From: a virus
IMG/VR virus record: IMGVR_UViG_3300044644_002107
Span: 1-55,569 of that record
Direction: 5' to 3' (one strand)
Length of the DNA stretch: 55,569 bases
How positions within the stretch are numbered: position 1 is the stretch's first letter; each line of letters begins with the position of its first letter. The notes under the pieces were generated by a model. That model saw nothing but the letters and a program-made list of their open reading frames with translations, ran no database searches and was not told the DNA's origin. The translations under genes were made by a program, and so were the position numbers. This document shows positions 25,635-33,471 of this stretch, piece after piece.

Positions 25635-27149
25635 ATGCCAGCTACTCCCAATCCCGTTGATACTACTCAAATTTATACCAATTGGTTGGGGGGACGCGTT
25701 CTCGATTATATCGGTTTGCTCAACGGAGTTCCAGCTTATTCATATGGAGATGAACGAATTTATTGGAACGGAACTTTTTGGGGAATGTACAACGTTGTGG
25801 GAGGAAGTGACGTTTTGTATTGGTCTTCCACCAATGACGTTTCTTATCCATGGGAAGTAACTACCTGGACTCCCTCAGTTCCTACTGTTCCTGAAATCTC
25901 TGTATATGTTGTGGCAGGATCAGTTCCTCCTACTCCGACTCCTACTGAAACAGAGACCCCAACGCCAACACCAACAGAATCTTCCACACCAACTCCAACG
26001 CCAACAGAATCTTCAACACCAACTCCAACGCCAACAGAATCTTCAACACCAACACCAACTCCAACAGAGACGGAAATTCCAACACCAACTCCAACACCAA
26101 CAGAATCTTCAACACCAACACCAACTCCAACATCTACTCCAACACCAACGCAATCTTCGACTCCTAATCCAACATCAACATCTGCTCCAGTACCAACTCC
26201 CACTCCCACAAAATCTTCAACTCCTGTTCCGACACCTACTGCCTCTCCTACTCAACCTCCTCTTCCGACTCCATTCCCAACATCAGCCTCTGTGTTGCCT
26301 CCTGGATATAATAGAGGAGGAACTACATACAATCCTTCTGTAACTACATATGAAGAGCTGTCCAATCGTTTGCAAAGACAACTCGGAGCTCCTTTAATTA
26401 ATTTAGAAATTTCGGACGAACAAGTTTACGACAACATTACAGACTCTATTGAATATTTCACTAAATGGGCTGGTTATACAGAAGAATACTTAGTATTTGA
26501 TTCTAAGCTTTATGTCAAAGGGGTGGGTATTAAAGTTGATGACCTAATCAACAAAACTTCAGAAATGAGAAGTAGCAGAACACCTACTCTTTCTACTGGG
26601 TTTGATTATGACTTGGCAAGTTGGAGACGCGTAACTGATTGCTTTGAATTTTCAAAGGGAGAAGACACAGGTATCAATACGTTATTTACGATGGAGCAAG
26701 CAATGGCTCAACAAATTTATTCTTCTTATATGGTTGGAAATTTTGGTTTTGATTTAGTTACATGGGAAGTATTAAAAGGATTTATTGACACGAGAAATAA
26801 AGTTCTAGCTATGCAGCCTCAGTTTAGGTTTGACCCAAGAACACAAGTCCTCAGAATTATACCTGAACCTCAAGAAAATCATACCTACTTGGGAATTTTA
26901 GGTTGTTATATTGAGCGACCAATTAAAGATTTAATTAGCGAAAGATGGGTTCAAAAATACGCCCTTGCTTTAACTAAAATTTCCATTGCTCGGGTTCGAG
27001 AAAAATTCTCCGGAACTAATTTATTTGGCGGAGGTCAAGTAAATAGTCAAACTCTGTTAGCTGAAGGCATCAAAGAAAAGGAAGTTCTTGAACAAGAATT
27101 AATGAACAGCTACCAAGACAATGCTCCTCCGACATTTTTTATTGGATAA
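25635..27149 (+). CDS. 13: Fusion: N-terminal domain + Pro/Thr linker + gp13-like neck protein
   Basis: 504 residues in three parts. Residues 1-95 form an aromatic-rich small domain ([30 protein letters not shown]), possibly a virion surface or binding domain. Residues about 97-215 are a mucin-like linker of [10 protein letters not shown] and TETEIPTPT units. Residues about 235-504 resemble T4 gp13: [26 protein letters not shown] with [23 protein letters not shown] matches the 'l...l.r.LG.P.i.vevtdeQ..d.i..ai..f' opening, and [11 protein letters not shown] / [15 protein letters not shown] fit its middle. Gp13 binds the portal after packaging. The neighbour (portal) supports this. The linker is the unusual feature. 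Confidence 0.75.
   Translation: MPATPNPVDTTQIYTNWLGGRVLDYIGLLNGVPAYSYGDERIYWNGTFWGMYNVVGGSDVLYWSSTNDVSYPWEVTTWTPSVPTVPEISVYVVAGSVPPTPTPTETETPTPTPTESSTPTPTPTESSTPTPTPTESSTPTPTPTETEIPTPTPTPTESSTPTPTPTSTPTPTQSSTPNPTSTSAPVPTPTPTKSSTPVPTPTASPTQPPLPTPFPTSASVLPPGYNRGGTTYNPSVTTYEELSNRLQRQLGAPLINLEISDEQVYDNITDSIEYFTKWAGYTEEYLVFDSKLYVKGVGIKVDDLINKTSEMRSSRTPTLSTGFDYDLASWRRVTDCFEFSKGEDTGINTLFTMEQAMAQQIYSSYMVGNFGFDLVTWEVLKGFIDTRNKVLAMQPQFRFDPRTQVLRIIPEPQENHTYLGILGCYIERPIKDLISERWVQKYALALTKISIARVREKFSGTNLFGGGQVNSQTLLAEGIKEKEVLEQELMNSYQDNAPPTFFIG
25921..26280 (+). repeat. Pro/Thr-encoding tandem repeats in the gp13-like gene
   Basis: Units such as CCAACACCAACTCCAACAG and AATCTTCAACACCAACTCC repeat with about 30-base periodicity and encode [10 protein letters not shown]. 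The DNA is C/A-rich on this strand, unlike the neighbouring AT-rich coding DNA. Confidence 0.9.
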
Positions 27150-27150
27150 C

Positions 27151-27158
27151 AATAAATA
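27151..27158 (+). promoter_or_regulatory. Late-promoter-like motif AATAAATA
   Basis: AATAAATA, GCATT, ATG at 27164 (spacing 5) in the 14-base gap after the neck gene. It matches the element and spacing at 25622. Confidence 0.6.
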
Positions 27159-27163
27159 GCATT

Positions 27164-27442
27164 ATGGATTTCAAATTGTTAGTAGAAGAAGTGTTGTTTG
27201 AAGCTTCATCCAAATGCACAGGCCCTACTAAAAAAACCTCGTCTGACCGCAAAGGAAAAAAGTGGACAAAATGCGCTAGACAATCGGATGGCTCATATAA
27301 AAGAATCCATTGGGGACAAAAAGGCGTTAGGGTAACAGGTAAATCAGGAAACACTACACGCAAAAAAGCGTTTAGAGCTCGTCACAAATGTTCTTCAGCA
27401 AAAGCTGGCAGTCCTCAAGCTGCAGCGTGTTCTGATTGGTAA
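27164..27442 (+). CDS. Small basic Cys-containing putative internal head protein
   Basis: 92 residues. The leader MDFKLLVEEVLFEASSK is an amphipathic helix ending in L-F-E|A (11-14), consistent with gp21 protease processing. The mature part is basic: GPTKKTSSDRKGKKWTKC, HWGQKGVRVTGKSG, KKAFRARHKCSSAKAG, and it has four Cys. The 'RKGKKW ... vHfG.kG ... FRaRHkC ... C..W' arrangement resembles a widespread small viral domain (DUF5872-type, from memory and not certain). A basic protein cut from a head-targeting leader would be a good DNA-associated internal head protein. Gene context (between gp13 and gp4) fits the head module. Confidence 0.65.
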   Translation: MDFKLLVEEVLFEASSKCTGPTKKTSSDRKGKKWTKCARQSDGSYKRIHWGQKGVRVTGKSGNTTRKKAFRARHKCSSAKAGSPQAAACSDW

Positions 27443-27449
27443 ACAAATA

Positions 27450-27457
27450 AATAAATA
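27450..27457 (+). promoter_or_regulatory. Late-promoter-like motif AATAAATA
   Basis: Within AAATAAATAAATAAAA, an AATAAATA copy lies five bases (AAAAT) before the ATG at 27463. The repeated AAAT units make the exact register ambiguous. Confidence 0.5.
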
Positions 27458-27462
27458 AAAAT

Positions 27463-27990
27463 ATGCCATACTATTCTAAAAATAAATGCGTCTATAAAAA
27501 GAAAACAAACAAAAAAGTTGGATGCACTAAAGGTCCGGTTAAAGATTATATGGCAGCTCTTCACGCCAATGTAGAAGAGTCATTAGATTCTTCTGTAAGT
27601 TCAAATTTAGAATTTAAAAATTTAAGATTTCCTTCTAAAAATGTAGCTATTGCAACGTATCACCACTTGTCCAAAAAAGATAGCATTGATTTAATGTTGT
27701 ATTACAAATTAGGAAAAACTGCTGAAGAAGCAGATTATTTATATACGTTAGCAAAGGATAATGGGGATTTGCACGGACAGCCTGTCAAATTTGAGGATCC
27801 TCAGTCACAAGAGTTCTCTCAATTTTGTCAATCAAAAAAACTCAACTTAACTTCAGAAGACGTTGAAATGGCTGGTCAAGATGCTACTCAAAGAATACAA
27901 GACAGTTTTTCTCACGCTCCTAAATTAAATGAGCCTTATGAAGAAGGATTAGAATTTTTTAAAGTATTCCAAACAATAATTGCTGAGTGA
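27463..27990 (+). CDS. Hypothetical protein of the head module
   Basis: 175 residues. A basic N-terminus with Cys (YYSKNKCVYKKKTNKKVGC) leads to GPVKDYMAALHANVEESL, then a mainly helical body (SKKDSIDLMLYYKLGKTAEEADYLYTLA) and an acidic C-terminus. No enzyme motif. Its stop overlaps the start of the gp4-like gene (GTGA), so the two are translationally coupled. Possibly a virion or assembly protein; not recognised. Confidence 0.7.
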   Translation: MPYYSKNKCVYKKKTNKKVGCTKGPVKDYMAALHANVEESLDSSVSSNLEFKNLRFPSKNVAIATYHHLSKKDSIDLMLYYKLGKTAEEADYLYTLAKDNGDLHGQPVKFEDPQSQEFSQFCQSKKLNLTSEDVEMAGQDATQRIQDSFSHAPKLNEPYEEGLEFFKVFQTIIAE

Positions 27991-28436
27991 AAAGAAATTC
28001 CAGTTTTAAGCAAGGAATATTTACTCCTAAACACCCTGAAAAATATAAAGGCACGTTTCCTATAACATATCGTTCTGGTTGGGAATGCAAGTGCATGTTA
28101 TTGTTTGACCACAACCCAAATATCCTATCGTGGGGGTCAGAAACAATAGTAGTCCCATATCAAAATCCTTTAACTGGACGAGTTAGCAGATATTTTACGG
28201 ATTTTAATATTATCATGAGGGATAAAAACGGACAAGTTAAAAAATTTATTGTTGAAGTCAAACCCCATTCTCAGACGCTTCCTCCAAATCAAAAAAACAG
28301 AAAAACAAAAAGTTTAATGAGACAACAAGCTGAATATGTAAAAAATCAAGCTAAATGGAAGGCTGCGACAGAGTATGGAGAAAAACACGGCTACCAGTTT
28401 GTTATTTTAACAGAAAAACATTTAAACGTAATTTAA
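27987..28436 (+). CDS. 4: Head completion protein, T4 gp4-like
   Basis: 149 residues from a GTG that overlaps the upstream stop. The body follows the gp4 family: FTPKHPEKYKG, ITYRSGWECKCM, LSWGSETIVVPYQNPLTGRVSRYFTDF (a nuclease-like core with Glu and Asp), KKFIVEVKPHSQTLPP (E-x-K catalytic type), then KNQAKWKAATEYGEKHGYQFVILTE. T4 gp4 acts after packaging in head completion; relatives share the TnsA/restriction-type nuclease fold. The E...D...E-V-K set looks intact here. It converges with a minus fibre gene, overlapping by four bases. Confidence 0.85.
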   Translation: MKRNSSFKQGIFTPKHPEKYKGTFPITYRSGWECKCMLLFDHNPNILSWGSETIVVPYQNPLTGRVSRYFTDFNIIMRDKNGQVKKFIVEVKPHSQTLPPNQKNRKTKSLMRQQAEYVKNQAKWKAATEYGEKHGYQFVILTEKHLNVI

Positions 28437-29614
28437 GTTAAATTTACATTTCCTGAAGCAAAAGTACCAAAAAACGTTGGACCTAAGTCAGTAGATATCG
28501 AACCTCCTAAAGAAGGTCCTATCTTATAGCCAAACTGAGTGCCTATGCGGTCTTCTGTAAAATCTACTACCGAATGAGGCACTCCGCTTATTTGTATTAC
28601 CATTGAAGCAAAAGAAGTGTTTGTTTTGTTCCAATTGCTCTTAAAATATAATTTATCATAAGAACCATTTGTAAATATCCCAACTTTTTGCTCATCATCA
28701 GTAGCGTCTGGTCCTGTAAGAATTTTGTCCCAAACGGAAATTAAATCTCCTGTCAAATACCATTCATTTTCGTTTTTAAAATGAGCTACAGCTATTCCGT
28801 TTAGATTTGATATTTTTTTGTATGTAGGATTTACTGTTGAATAAAGCTTAACCCCCGGAGCTTCAACAAATTCTACACTATTTGTTCCAGCATTTATGAA
28901 AGTATATTGAGAACCAGAGTTAGCATTTGGTGGCAACTCTACTGTTAAGGCATTTTCCGAGCTCAATAAAGCAATTTTATTACCGCTCAATAATTGACTA
29001 GTAGCTGTAAGATTGCTTGTAAAAAGTAAAGGGGAATTTGTCTGAATTCTAAACAATCCATTTAAGTTGTATTTGTCTTGAGAAGACATCACTCCAGCAG
29101 TGGTTGGAGTAGCTGCTGACAAAGTAACTTCTTCCCCAGTAGAAGAATATAATACTAAATTTTGCTCAACATACGTTGCTGATAGGTCTGTTGGTAGGTG
29201 AGGGTTTATGTTCGAAATTGTAAACTGGCCTGGCTCTGAACTGAGAGCAATGTGAGGTCCTGCAACCAATTCAACTTTTCGGAGAATTCCAAATGCATCT
29301 CCGATTAAAATTTGGTTTTCTGTGTAGGAGTTATATCCAGTTCCTCCAAATCCTTGTGGAATTACGCCTGTAATTTCAGCAGAAAGTTGTTTTGTGAGAG
29401 GATCATAAAACATTGCGATCTGCTCAGAATCAGATGTATTTAGAGTACTACTAGAAAGCTTATCAATTAAAGTAATAAGGTCACGAATGTATTCCTTCGT
29501 AACGAGAGCTGTCCCCCAAGCTTTTCTTGTAGTCTCTCCTCTGGCAATCAGAAGTTGATCTGTATTTTTAATTTCATCAACTTCTGGAAGATCTGTAATT
29601 CTTATACCGGCCAT
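28433..29614 (-). CDS. Tail-fibre-type protein
   Basis: 393 residues. The opening MAGIRITDLPEVDEIKNTDQLLIARG is a common phage-fibre start ('I.dLp......dd.l.v.r...t.k'). IPQGFGGTGYNSYTENQILIG near 104-124 is the 'GGTGxxxyt.gdiL' element of fibre proteins. The rest is beta-rich with Ser/Thr/Asn. It lies on the minus strand inside the otherwise plus-strand head module, between gp4 and gp21, so it may be an inserted accessory fibre gene. Fibre position unknown. Confidence 0.7.
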   Translation of the reverse strand: MAGIRITDLPEVDEIKNTDQLLIARGETTRKAWGTALVTKEYIRDLITLIDKLSSSTLNTSDSEQIAMFYDPLTKQLSAEITGVIPQGFGGTGYNSYTENQILIGDAFGILRKVELVAGPHIALSSEPGQFTISNINPHLPTDLSATYVEQNLVLYSSTGEEVTLSAATPTTAGVMSSQDKYNLNGLFRIQTNSPLLFTSNLTATSQLLSGNKIALLSSENALTVELPPNANSGSQYTFINAGTNSVEFVEAPGVKLYSTVNPTYKKISNLNGIAVAHFKNENEWYLTGDLISVWDKILTGPDATDDEQKVGIFTNGSYDKLYFKSNWNKTNTSFASMVIQISGVPHSVVDFTEDRIGTQFGYKIGPSLGGSISTDLGPTFFGTFASGNVNLT

Positions 29615-29649
29615 ATAATACAGTAATTATCTATTAAATGGAATTTTGC

Positions 29650-29841
29650 TTATGCCTCACAAGGCATTAACAGAAAATCTCCAGTTTCTAAATATAATAC
29701 ATATTCTTCTCCCTCTTGTAGAACGAGAGGACAAATTTTTACAGCAGTTTCTATTGGGCAATTTAAATTTGGAAATGAAATACCTCTATTGCCTGTAGCA
29801 ACAAAGAGAGTAGAAGGGGCGTTTTCTATTTGACAATCCAT
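29650..29841 (-). CDS. Small hypothetical protein
   Basis: 63 residues with four Cys (CQIENAPS, LNCPIE, VKICPL, MPCEA) and a beta-rich pattern. It is 35 bases upstream of the fibre gene on the same strand; TTAAATAA lies five bases before its ATG, like other late-type starts. No family. It may be co-expressed with the fibre. The short length leaves some doubt. Confidence 0.5.
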   Translation of the reverse strand: MDCQIENAPSTLFVATGNRGISFPNLNCPIETAVKICPLVLQEGEEYVLYLETGDFLLMPCEA

Positions 29842-29904
29842 TATTATTATTTAAGTAAAAAACAGATAAATAAATTATCCTGCAATTAATTAAATATATA
29901 ATAT

Positions 29905-30582
29905 ATGGGCTTGAAATTTCTTACAACTGAACTGCACGAACAACTTGATTTTCTTATTGAAGAAAAAAATTCAGCCGAGCCTCAAAAGTATTACATCACC
30001 GGTCCATACATGATGGCTGAAAAAAGAAATCAAAATGGCCGAGTGTATAATTTAAACGAAATGACCAGTGAAGTGGATCGCTATTCTACTGACATGATCA
30101 AAACTCGCAGAGCAATTGGAGAAATGAATCATCCCCAATCTACTGAAGTAAATCCAGTAAATGCTTGTCACTTAGTTACTGAATTAAGACAAAACGGGAA
30201 TTATTTTATTGGCAAGTCCCTTATTCTGGATACTCCAATGGGACAATTGCTCAAAAGTCTTGTTAAAGATAAGATTCAGATGGGAATTTCAACCCGAGGT
30301 CTTGGTAACCTCGCAGAATCGACTGAGGGTAAACGCGTTTCTAACTTCCATTTAATTTGTTTGGACGTAGTTCATCAGCCTTCAGTTCAAAATGCCATGT
30401 TGGAATCCATATTAGAGTCTAAGGAGTGGATTATGGGAACAGATGGCAGAATTTTAGAAGTTTCAGAAGCTGCATACGGCAATCTCTACCATAGCCTAGC
30501 TCGTCTTCCTAAAAAAGACGCAAACGTTTTCCTTAAAGAGCAATTAACTATTTTTATTAATTCTCTCAAAGCAGCTAAATAA
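29905..30582 (+). CDS. 21: Prohead core protease, T4 gp21-like
   Basis: 225 residues. The family motifs of the gp21 serine protease are visible: YYITGPYMMAEKRNQNGRVYNLNEM near 29-53, the catalytic His in GEMNHPQ near 74-79, and the nucleophile in MGISTRGLG near 128-136, followed by FHLICLDVVHQPSVQNA with an Asp. This enzyme digests the scaffold and trims the capsid and internal proteins during head maturation, which is the basis for the L-x-E cleavage predictions elsewhere in this window. The gene begins the 21-core-22-23 block, in the same order as in T4. Confidence 0.92.
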   Translation: MGLKFLTTELHEQLDFLIEEKNSAEPQKYYITGPYMMAEKRNQNGRVYNLNEMTSEVDRYSTDMIKTRRAIGEMNHPQSTEVNPVNACHLVTELRQNGNYFIGKSLILDTPMGQLLKSLVKDKIQMGISTRGLGNLAESTEGKRVSNFHLICLDVVHQPSVQNAMLESILESKEWIMGTDGRILEVSEAAYGNLYHSLARLPKKDANVFLKEQLTIFINSLKAAK

Positions 30583-30591
30583 CATTAATAT

Positions 30592-30732
30592 ATGAAAAAC
30601 ACAAAACCTGTAAAAGAATTTATTTCAAATATTGCAGAGAAAAACTACAGCCAAGCAAACGCTTCTCTTCAACGAATGATTGAAACCAAACTTAAAGAGC
30701 GAGTCCAGCGAGCGCTTGCTGTAAAAAAATAA
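30592..30732 (+). CDS. Small prohead-core protein (gp67/gp68-like position)
   Basis: 46 residues from ATG at 30592 to TAA at 30730-30732, directly after the protease and before the scaffold. The pattern VKEFISNIAEKNYSQANASL then KLKERVQRALAVKK is that of small T4-group prohead-core proteins ('.fi..i...ny..A...f......K......'). T4 places such genes (67, 68) beside 21 and 22. Role: core assembly, by analogy; too short for firm homology. Confidence 0.7.
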   Translation: MKNTKPVKEFISNIAEKNYSQANASLQRMIETKLKERVQRALAVKK

Positions 30733-30760
30733 TTCAATTTAGATAAGTAAAAACAAGACC

Positions 30761-31726
30761 ATGATTAAGAATATTCTTAACGAACAATTTAAGGATCTAA
30801 TTTCAGAGGAAACTTTGAACGAATTAGAAAACACATTTCAACTTGCTGTTGAAGAAAAGGCTTCTGAAAAAATTAAGCTTGAAAAGGAAAATGTAACACA
30901 ACAGTTAGATGAGTCCTATACACAAAAACTTCAAACAGTAATTGAAAAAATTGATCAAGATCATACAACAAAGCTTAAAAAGCTTGTTGAAGCAATCGAT
31001 ACTGATCATGCTGTCAAGCTTCAAAAGCTTGTTAAAGGAATTGATAAAAAGTATACATCAATGCTTAATCAAGTTATCGAAAAGCATGAAAAAGAAAATG
31101 TCGAAGAAGCTAAAAATTTCCAAGGCCGCTTAGTAGAAGAGATTTCAAATTATCTTGATTTGTATATCGACAAAGCTCTTCCTAAAAAGCAAATTTCAGA
31201 AGCAGTCGAAAACATTCGTGCTGTTAGACAATTAGAGCAAATTCGTCAAATCGTAGGAATTTCAGAAGAATTCGTTGACGGAGAAATTAAAGAAGCTTTA
31301 GTTGATGGCAAAAAGACAATTGACTCACTTCGTTCTGAACTAAATTCAGTTTTAAAAGAAAACGCCAACTTAGCTCTCAGAACAAACAAAGCTGAAGCTC
31401 ACATTCTTCTCGAAAAGAAGACAACGGAGCTCCCAACAGCTAAAAAAGCTTTCATTGTCAAATTGCTTGGAAACAAAAATCCAGGTTACATCGAAGAAAA
31501 TTTTGATTATGTAGTAAGTATGTTTGAAAAAGAATCTCAAGACGAGGTCGAACTCATCAAAGAGTCTGTTCATTCAGAAACCACTAAGACAATCAATGTT
31601 GATCGTCCTACATTAATCGAAGAAACACAAAATTTTAACAATGAGATTGAGCGCAACAGTTCTTCAAGTGAAGGTGTTAGCGGCTATCTGAACGAGATGA
31701 AGAAACTTAACAGATTTGCTAGGTAA
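30761..31726 (+). CDS. 22: Prohead scaffold protein, T4 gp22-like
   Basis: 321 residues, almost entirely charged alpha-helix, as gp22. Coiled-coil repeats (KLQTVIEKIDQDHTTKLKKL, KLQKLVKGIDKKYTSMLNQ) fill about 50-110. The conserved gp22 middle is present: YLDLYIDKALPKKQISEAVENIR near 124-146 and LEQIRQIVGISEEFVDGEIK near 150-170. The C-terminal stretch (NFDYVVSMFEKE) also fits. Gp22 forms the core around which the shell assembles and is degraded by gp21. It sits 34 bases before the capsid gene. GATAAGTA occurs 11 bases before the start. Confidence 0.88.
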   Translation: MIKNILNEQFKDLISEETLNELENTFQLAVEEKASEKIKLEKENVTQQLDESYTQKLQTVIEKIDQDHTTKLKKLVEAIDTDHAVKLQKLVKGIDKKYTSMLNQVIEKHEKENVEEAKNFQGRLVEEISNYLDLYIDKALPKKQISEAVENIRAVRQLEQIRQIVGISEEFVDGEIKEALVDGKKTIDSLRSELNSVLKENANLALRTNKAEAHILLEKKTTELPTAKKAFIVKLLGNKNPGYIEENFDYVVSMFEKESQDEVELIKESVHSETTKTINVDRPTLIEETQNFNNEIERNSSSSEGVSGYLNEMKKLNRFAR

Positions 31727-31742
31727 TTCACTCACAATAAAC

Positions 31743-31749
31743 AAAGGAG
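31743..31749 (+). promoter_or_regulatory. Shine-Dalgarno site of the major capsid gene
   Basis: AAAGGAG lies 12 bases before the ATG at 31762, followed by an A-rich spacer. Clear ribosome sites are rare in this window, so a leader with one here suggests specially efficient translation of the capsid gene. Confidence 0.6.
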
Positions 31750-31761
31750 ACAAAAAAAATT

Positions 31762-33216
31762 ATGGCTAACTTAATGCATATTAATAAAGATTACGCTCAG
31801 ACACTTGTCGAAAAATGGAGTCCAGTATTGGATTTCAAATCAGACAAAGTTGCTGAGATCACTAACGAAACAACACGTTTAAACACTGCTATTCTCTTGG
31901 AAAACCAAGAAAAGTGGTGCTTACGTGAAAACTCCAACACAGCTGCTGCTGGTGGTGTTTTTGGTAGTAGCCTTCAAGGTACTGCTGGAACATTTTCTGG
32001 TGACAACTACGCTGGAGGAGACGCTCGTTTACCTAAAGTCCTCATCCCAATGATTCGTCGTACATTCCCTGAACTCATCACAAATGAGATCGTCGGTGTG
32101 CAACCAATGACTGGACCAGTTGGACTCGCCTTTGCCATGCGCTACAAGTACGAAGACAACGCTCTTGGTTCTTCAGTAAATGGTGGAGACGGCAGCTTAG
32201 GAACAAGCCCAATTGGAACTGGCGGTAATACTGCTATTTCCAGTAATAAGGAACTTGGTTATAACTACCTCAACACATCCTTCACAGGTGCCTCATCATC
32301 AGCCCTTAGTGGCAATGCTGAATGGGATAACATCGCTGAAGATGCTGGTGTTGGCGCTCTTATCAGCCAATTCGAGCTCAGCTCGAAGATTCCTCAAATC
32401 ACTGTTTCGTTCGAAAAAACAGCCGTTGAAGCTCTAACCCGTAGGTTAGCAGCCAGATGGTCTGTTGAGCTCGAACAGGATCTTAAAAATATGAACGGTA
32501 TCGATATCGACACCGAGCTTACCAACGCTATGTCTTATGAGATTCAGGCTGAAATCGACCGCGAAATGATCGCTCGTATGATTCAAGTCTGTCTCAATGC
32601 TGGCGCTGGTGTTGGTTATTCCACATGGTCTGCTATCTCTGCTGATGGACGCTGGTCTGGAGAGCGTGCACGTGACTTCTACAACAGAATCGTTGTTGAA
32701 GCTAACCGTGTCGCTATTCGCAACCGCCGTGGTGCTGCTAATTTCATTATTGCTACACCTCGCATTTGCGCAATCCTCGAGACATTGCCAAACTTCACAT
32801 GGATGCCAGTCAACGGAAACGTCAACACTCAACCTGTTGGTATTGCTAAGGTCGGTTCGGTCGGTGGTCGTTTCCAAATCTATCGTGACACTCGTACAGA
32901 AGCTCAGCTTAACGCTGGATATACTGCTACCAATAAAGGTGGCGGCTATGGCACAACTCGTACGAAGCCCGTTGATTATGCCCTTCTTGGATATAAAGGC
33001 ACAGAATACTACGACAGTGGTATCGTCTATTGCCCATACATCCCTGTAATGGTTCAACGCACGATCGGTCCAAACGACTTCAGCCCACGTGTCGGATTGC
33101 TCACTCGTTATGGTGTTGTTGATCACATTTTTGGTGCATCACTCTACTATCACTTGGTCATCTGCACAGGCCTCGGACAATCGTTCGTTCCTGGTCAAGC
33201 AGCAACATATCTCTAA
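31762..33216 (+). CDS. 23: Major capsid protein, T4 gp23-like
   Basis: 484 residues. The gp23 core is clear: VLIPMIRRTFPELITNEIVGVQPMTGPVGLAFAMRYKY near 88-125, the SKIPQITVSFEKTAVEALTRRLAARWSVELEQDLKNMNGID region near 208-250, LTNAMSYEIQAEIDREMI, FIIATPRICAILETLP and the C-terminal GVVDHIFGASLYYHLV. It forms the hexamers of the head. The N-terminal 60 residues are probably trimmed by gp21; LRE|N near 54-57 is a possible site. Codon use is unlike most neighbours: arginine is mostly CGT/CGC, as expected for a very highly expressed gene. A terminator follows. Confidence 0.96.
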   Translation: MANLMHINKDYAQTLVEKWSPVLDFKSDKVAEITNETTRLNTAILLENQEKWCLRENSNTAAAGGVFGSSLQGTAGTFSGDNYAGGDARLPKVLIPMIRRTFPELITNEIVGVQPMTGPVGLAFAMRYKYEDNALGSSVNGGDGSLGTSPIGTGGNTAISSNKELGYNYLNTSFTGASSSALSGNAEWDNIAEDAGVGALISQFELSSKIPQITVSFEKTAVEALTRRLAARWSVELEQDLKNMNGIDIDTELTNAMSYEIQAEIDREMIARMIQVCLNAGAGVGYSTWSAISADGRWSGERARDFYNRIVVEANRVAIRNRRGAANFIIATPRICAILETLPNFTWMPVNGNVNTQPVGIAKVGSVGGRFQIYRDTRTEAQLNAGYTATNKGGGYGTTRTKPVDYALLGYKGTEYYDSGIVYCPYIPVMVQRTIGPNDFSPRVGLLTRYGVVDHIFGASLYYHLVICTGLGQSFVPGQAATYL

Positions 33217-33248
33217 GAGATATTTGCTTCTCGTACAGCAAACTTCAG

Positions 33249-33279
33249 AAACCCGGTCGCAAGGCCGGGTTTCTTTTTT
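33249..33279 (+). terminator. Intrinsic terminator after the major capsid gene
   Basis: AAACCCGG (33249-33256) pairs with CCGGGTTT (33265-33272) around the loop TCGCAAGG, followed by CTTTTTTT. It lies 32 bases after the gp23 stop and ends the head-gene transcript. Confidence 0.92.
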
Positions 33280-33321
33280 TACTCAGTTGATGTTTTTTAA
33301 TACTCAGTAAAATATCGTATT

Positions 33322-33471
33322 ATGAGTAACAACAACCAAGCAGGAAAGGGAGATAAACCTCGTCCAGTTAAGAAAAAAGTATATGATACAAATTACGAGG
33401 ACATTAATTGGAAGCAAAACGCCAACCCTAACAGCGTTACTAAAAAGGGAAGAACTACCTACAAGTATTAG
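33322..33471 (+). CDS. 49-residue protein with a GDKPRPV motif
   Basis: ATG at 33322, stop TAG at 33469-33471. The product has NNQAGKGDKPRPVKKKVYDTNYEDINW; the G-K-G-D-K-P-R-P-V-x-K-K-x-Y/F-x-x-N-Y pattern recurs in small proteins of T4-group phages (from memory). It is Lys-rich and probably disordered. It starts after the gp23 terminator and converges with the next gene, overlapping by four bases. Role unknown. Confidence 0.65.
   Translation: MSNNNQAGKGDKPRPVKKKVYDTNYEDINWKQNANPNSVTKKGRTTYKY

Noticed and set aside
25844-26209. Antisense open frame encoding GVGVGVG repeats opposite the neck gene
   Set aside because: It is the reverse complement of the Pro/Thr repeat; the plus frame has the gp13 domain.
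32446-33126. Antisense open frame of 226 codons opposite the major capsid gene
   Set aside because: The plus strand has definite gp23 homology; antisense frame is a product of its codon bias.
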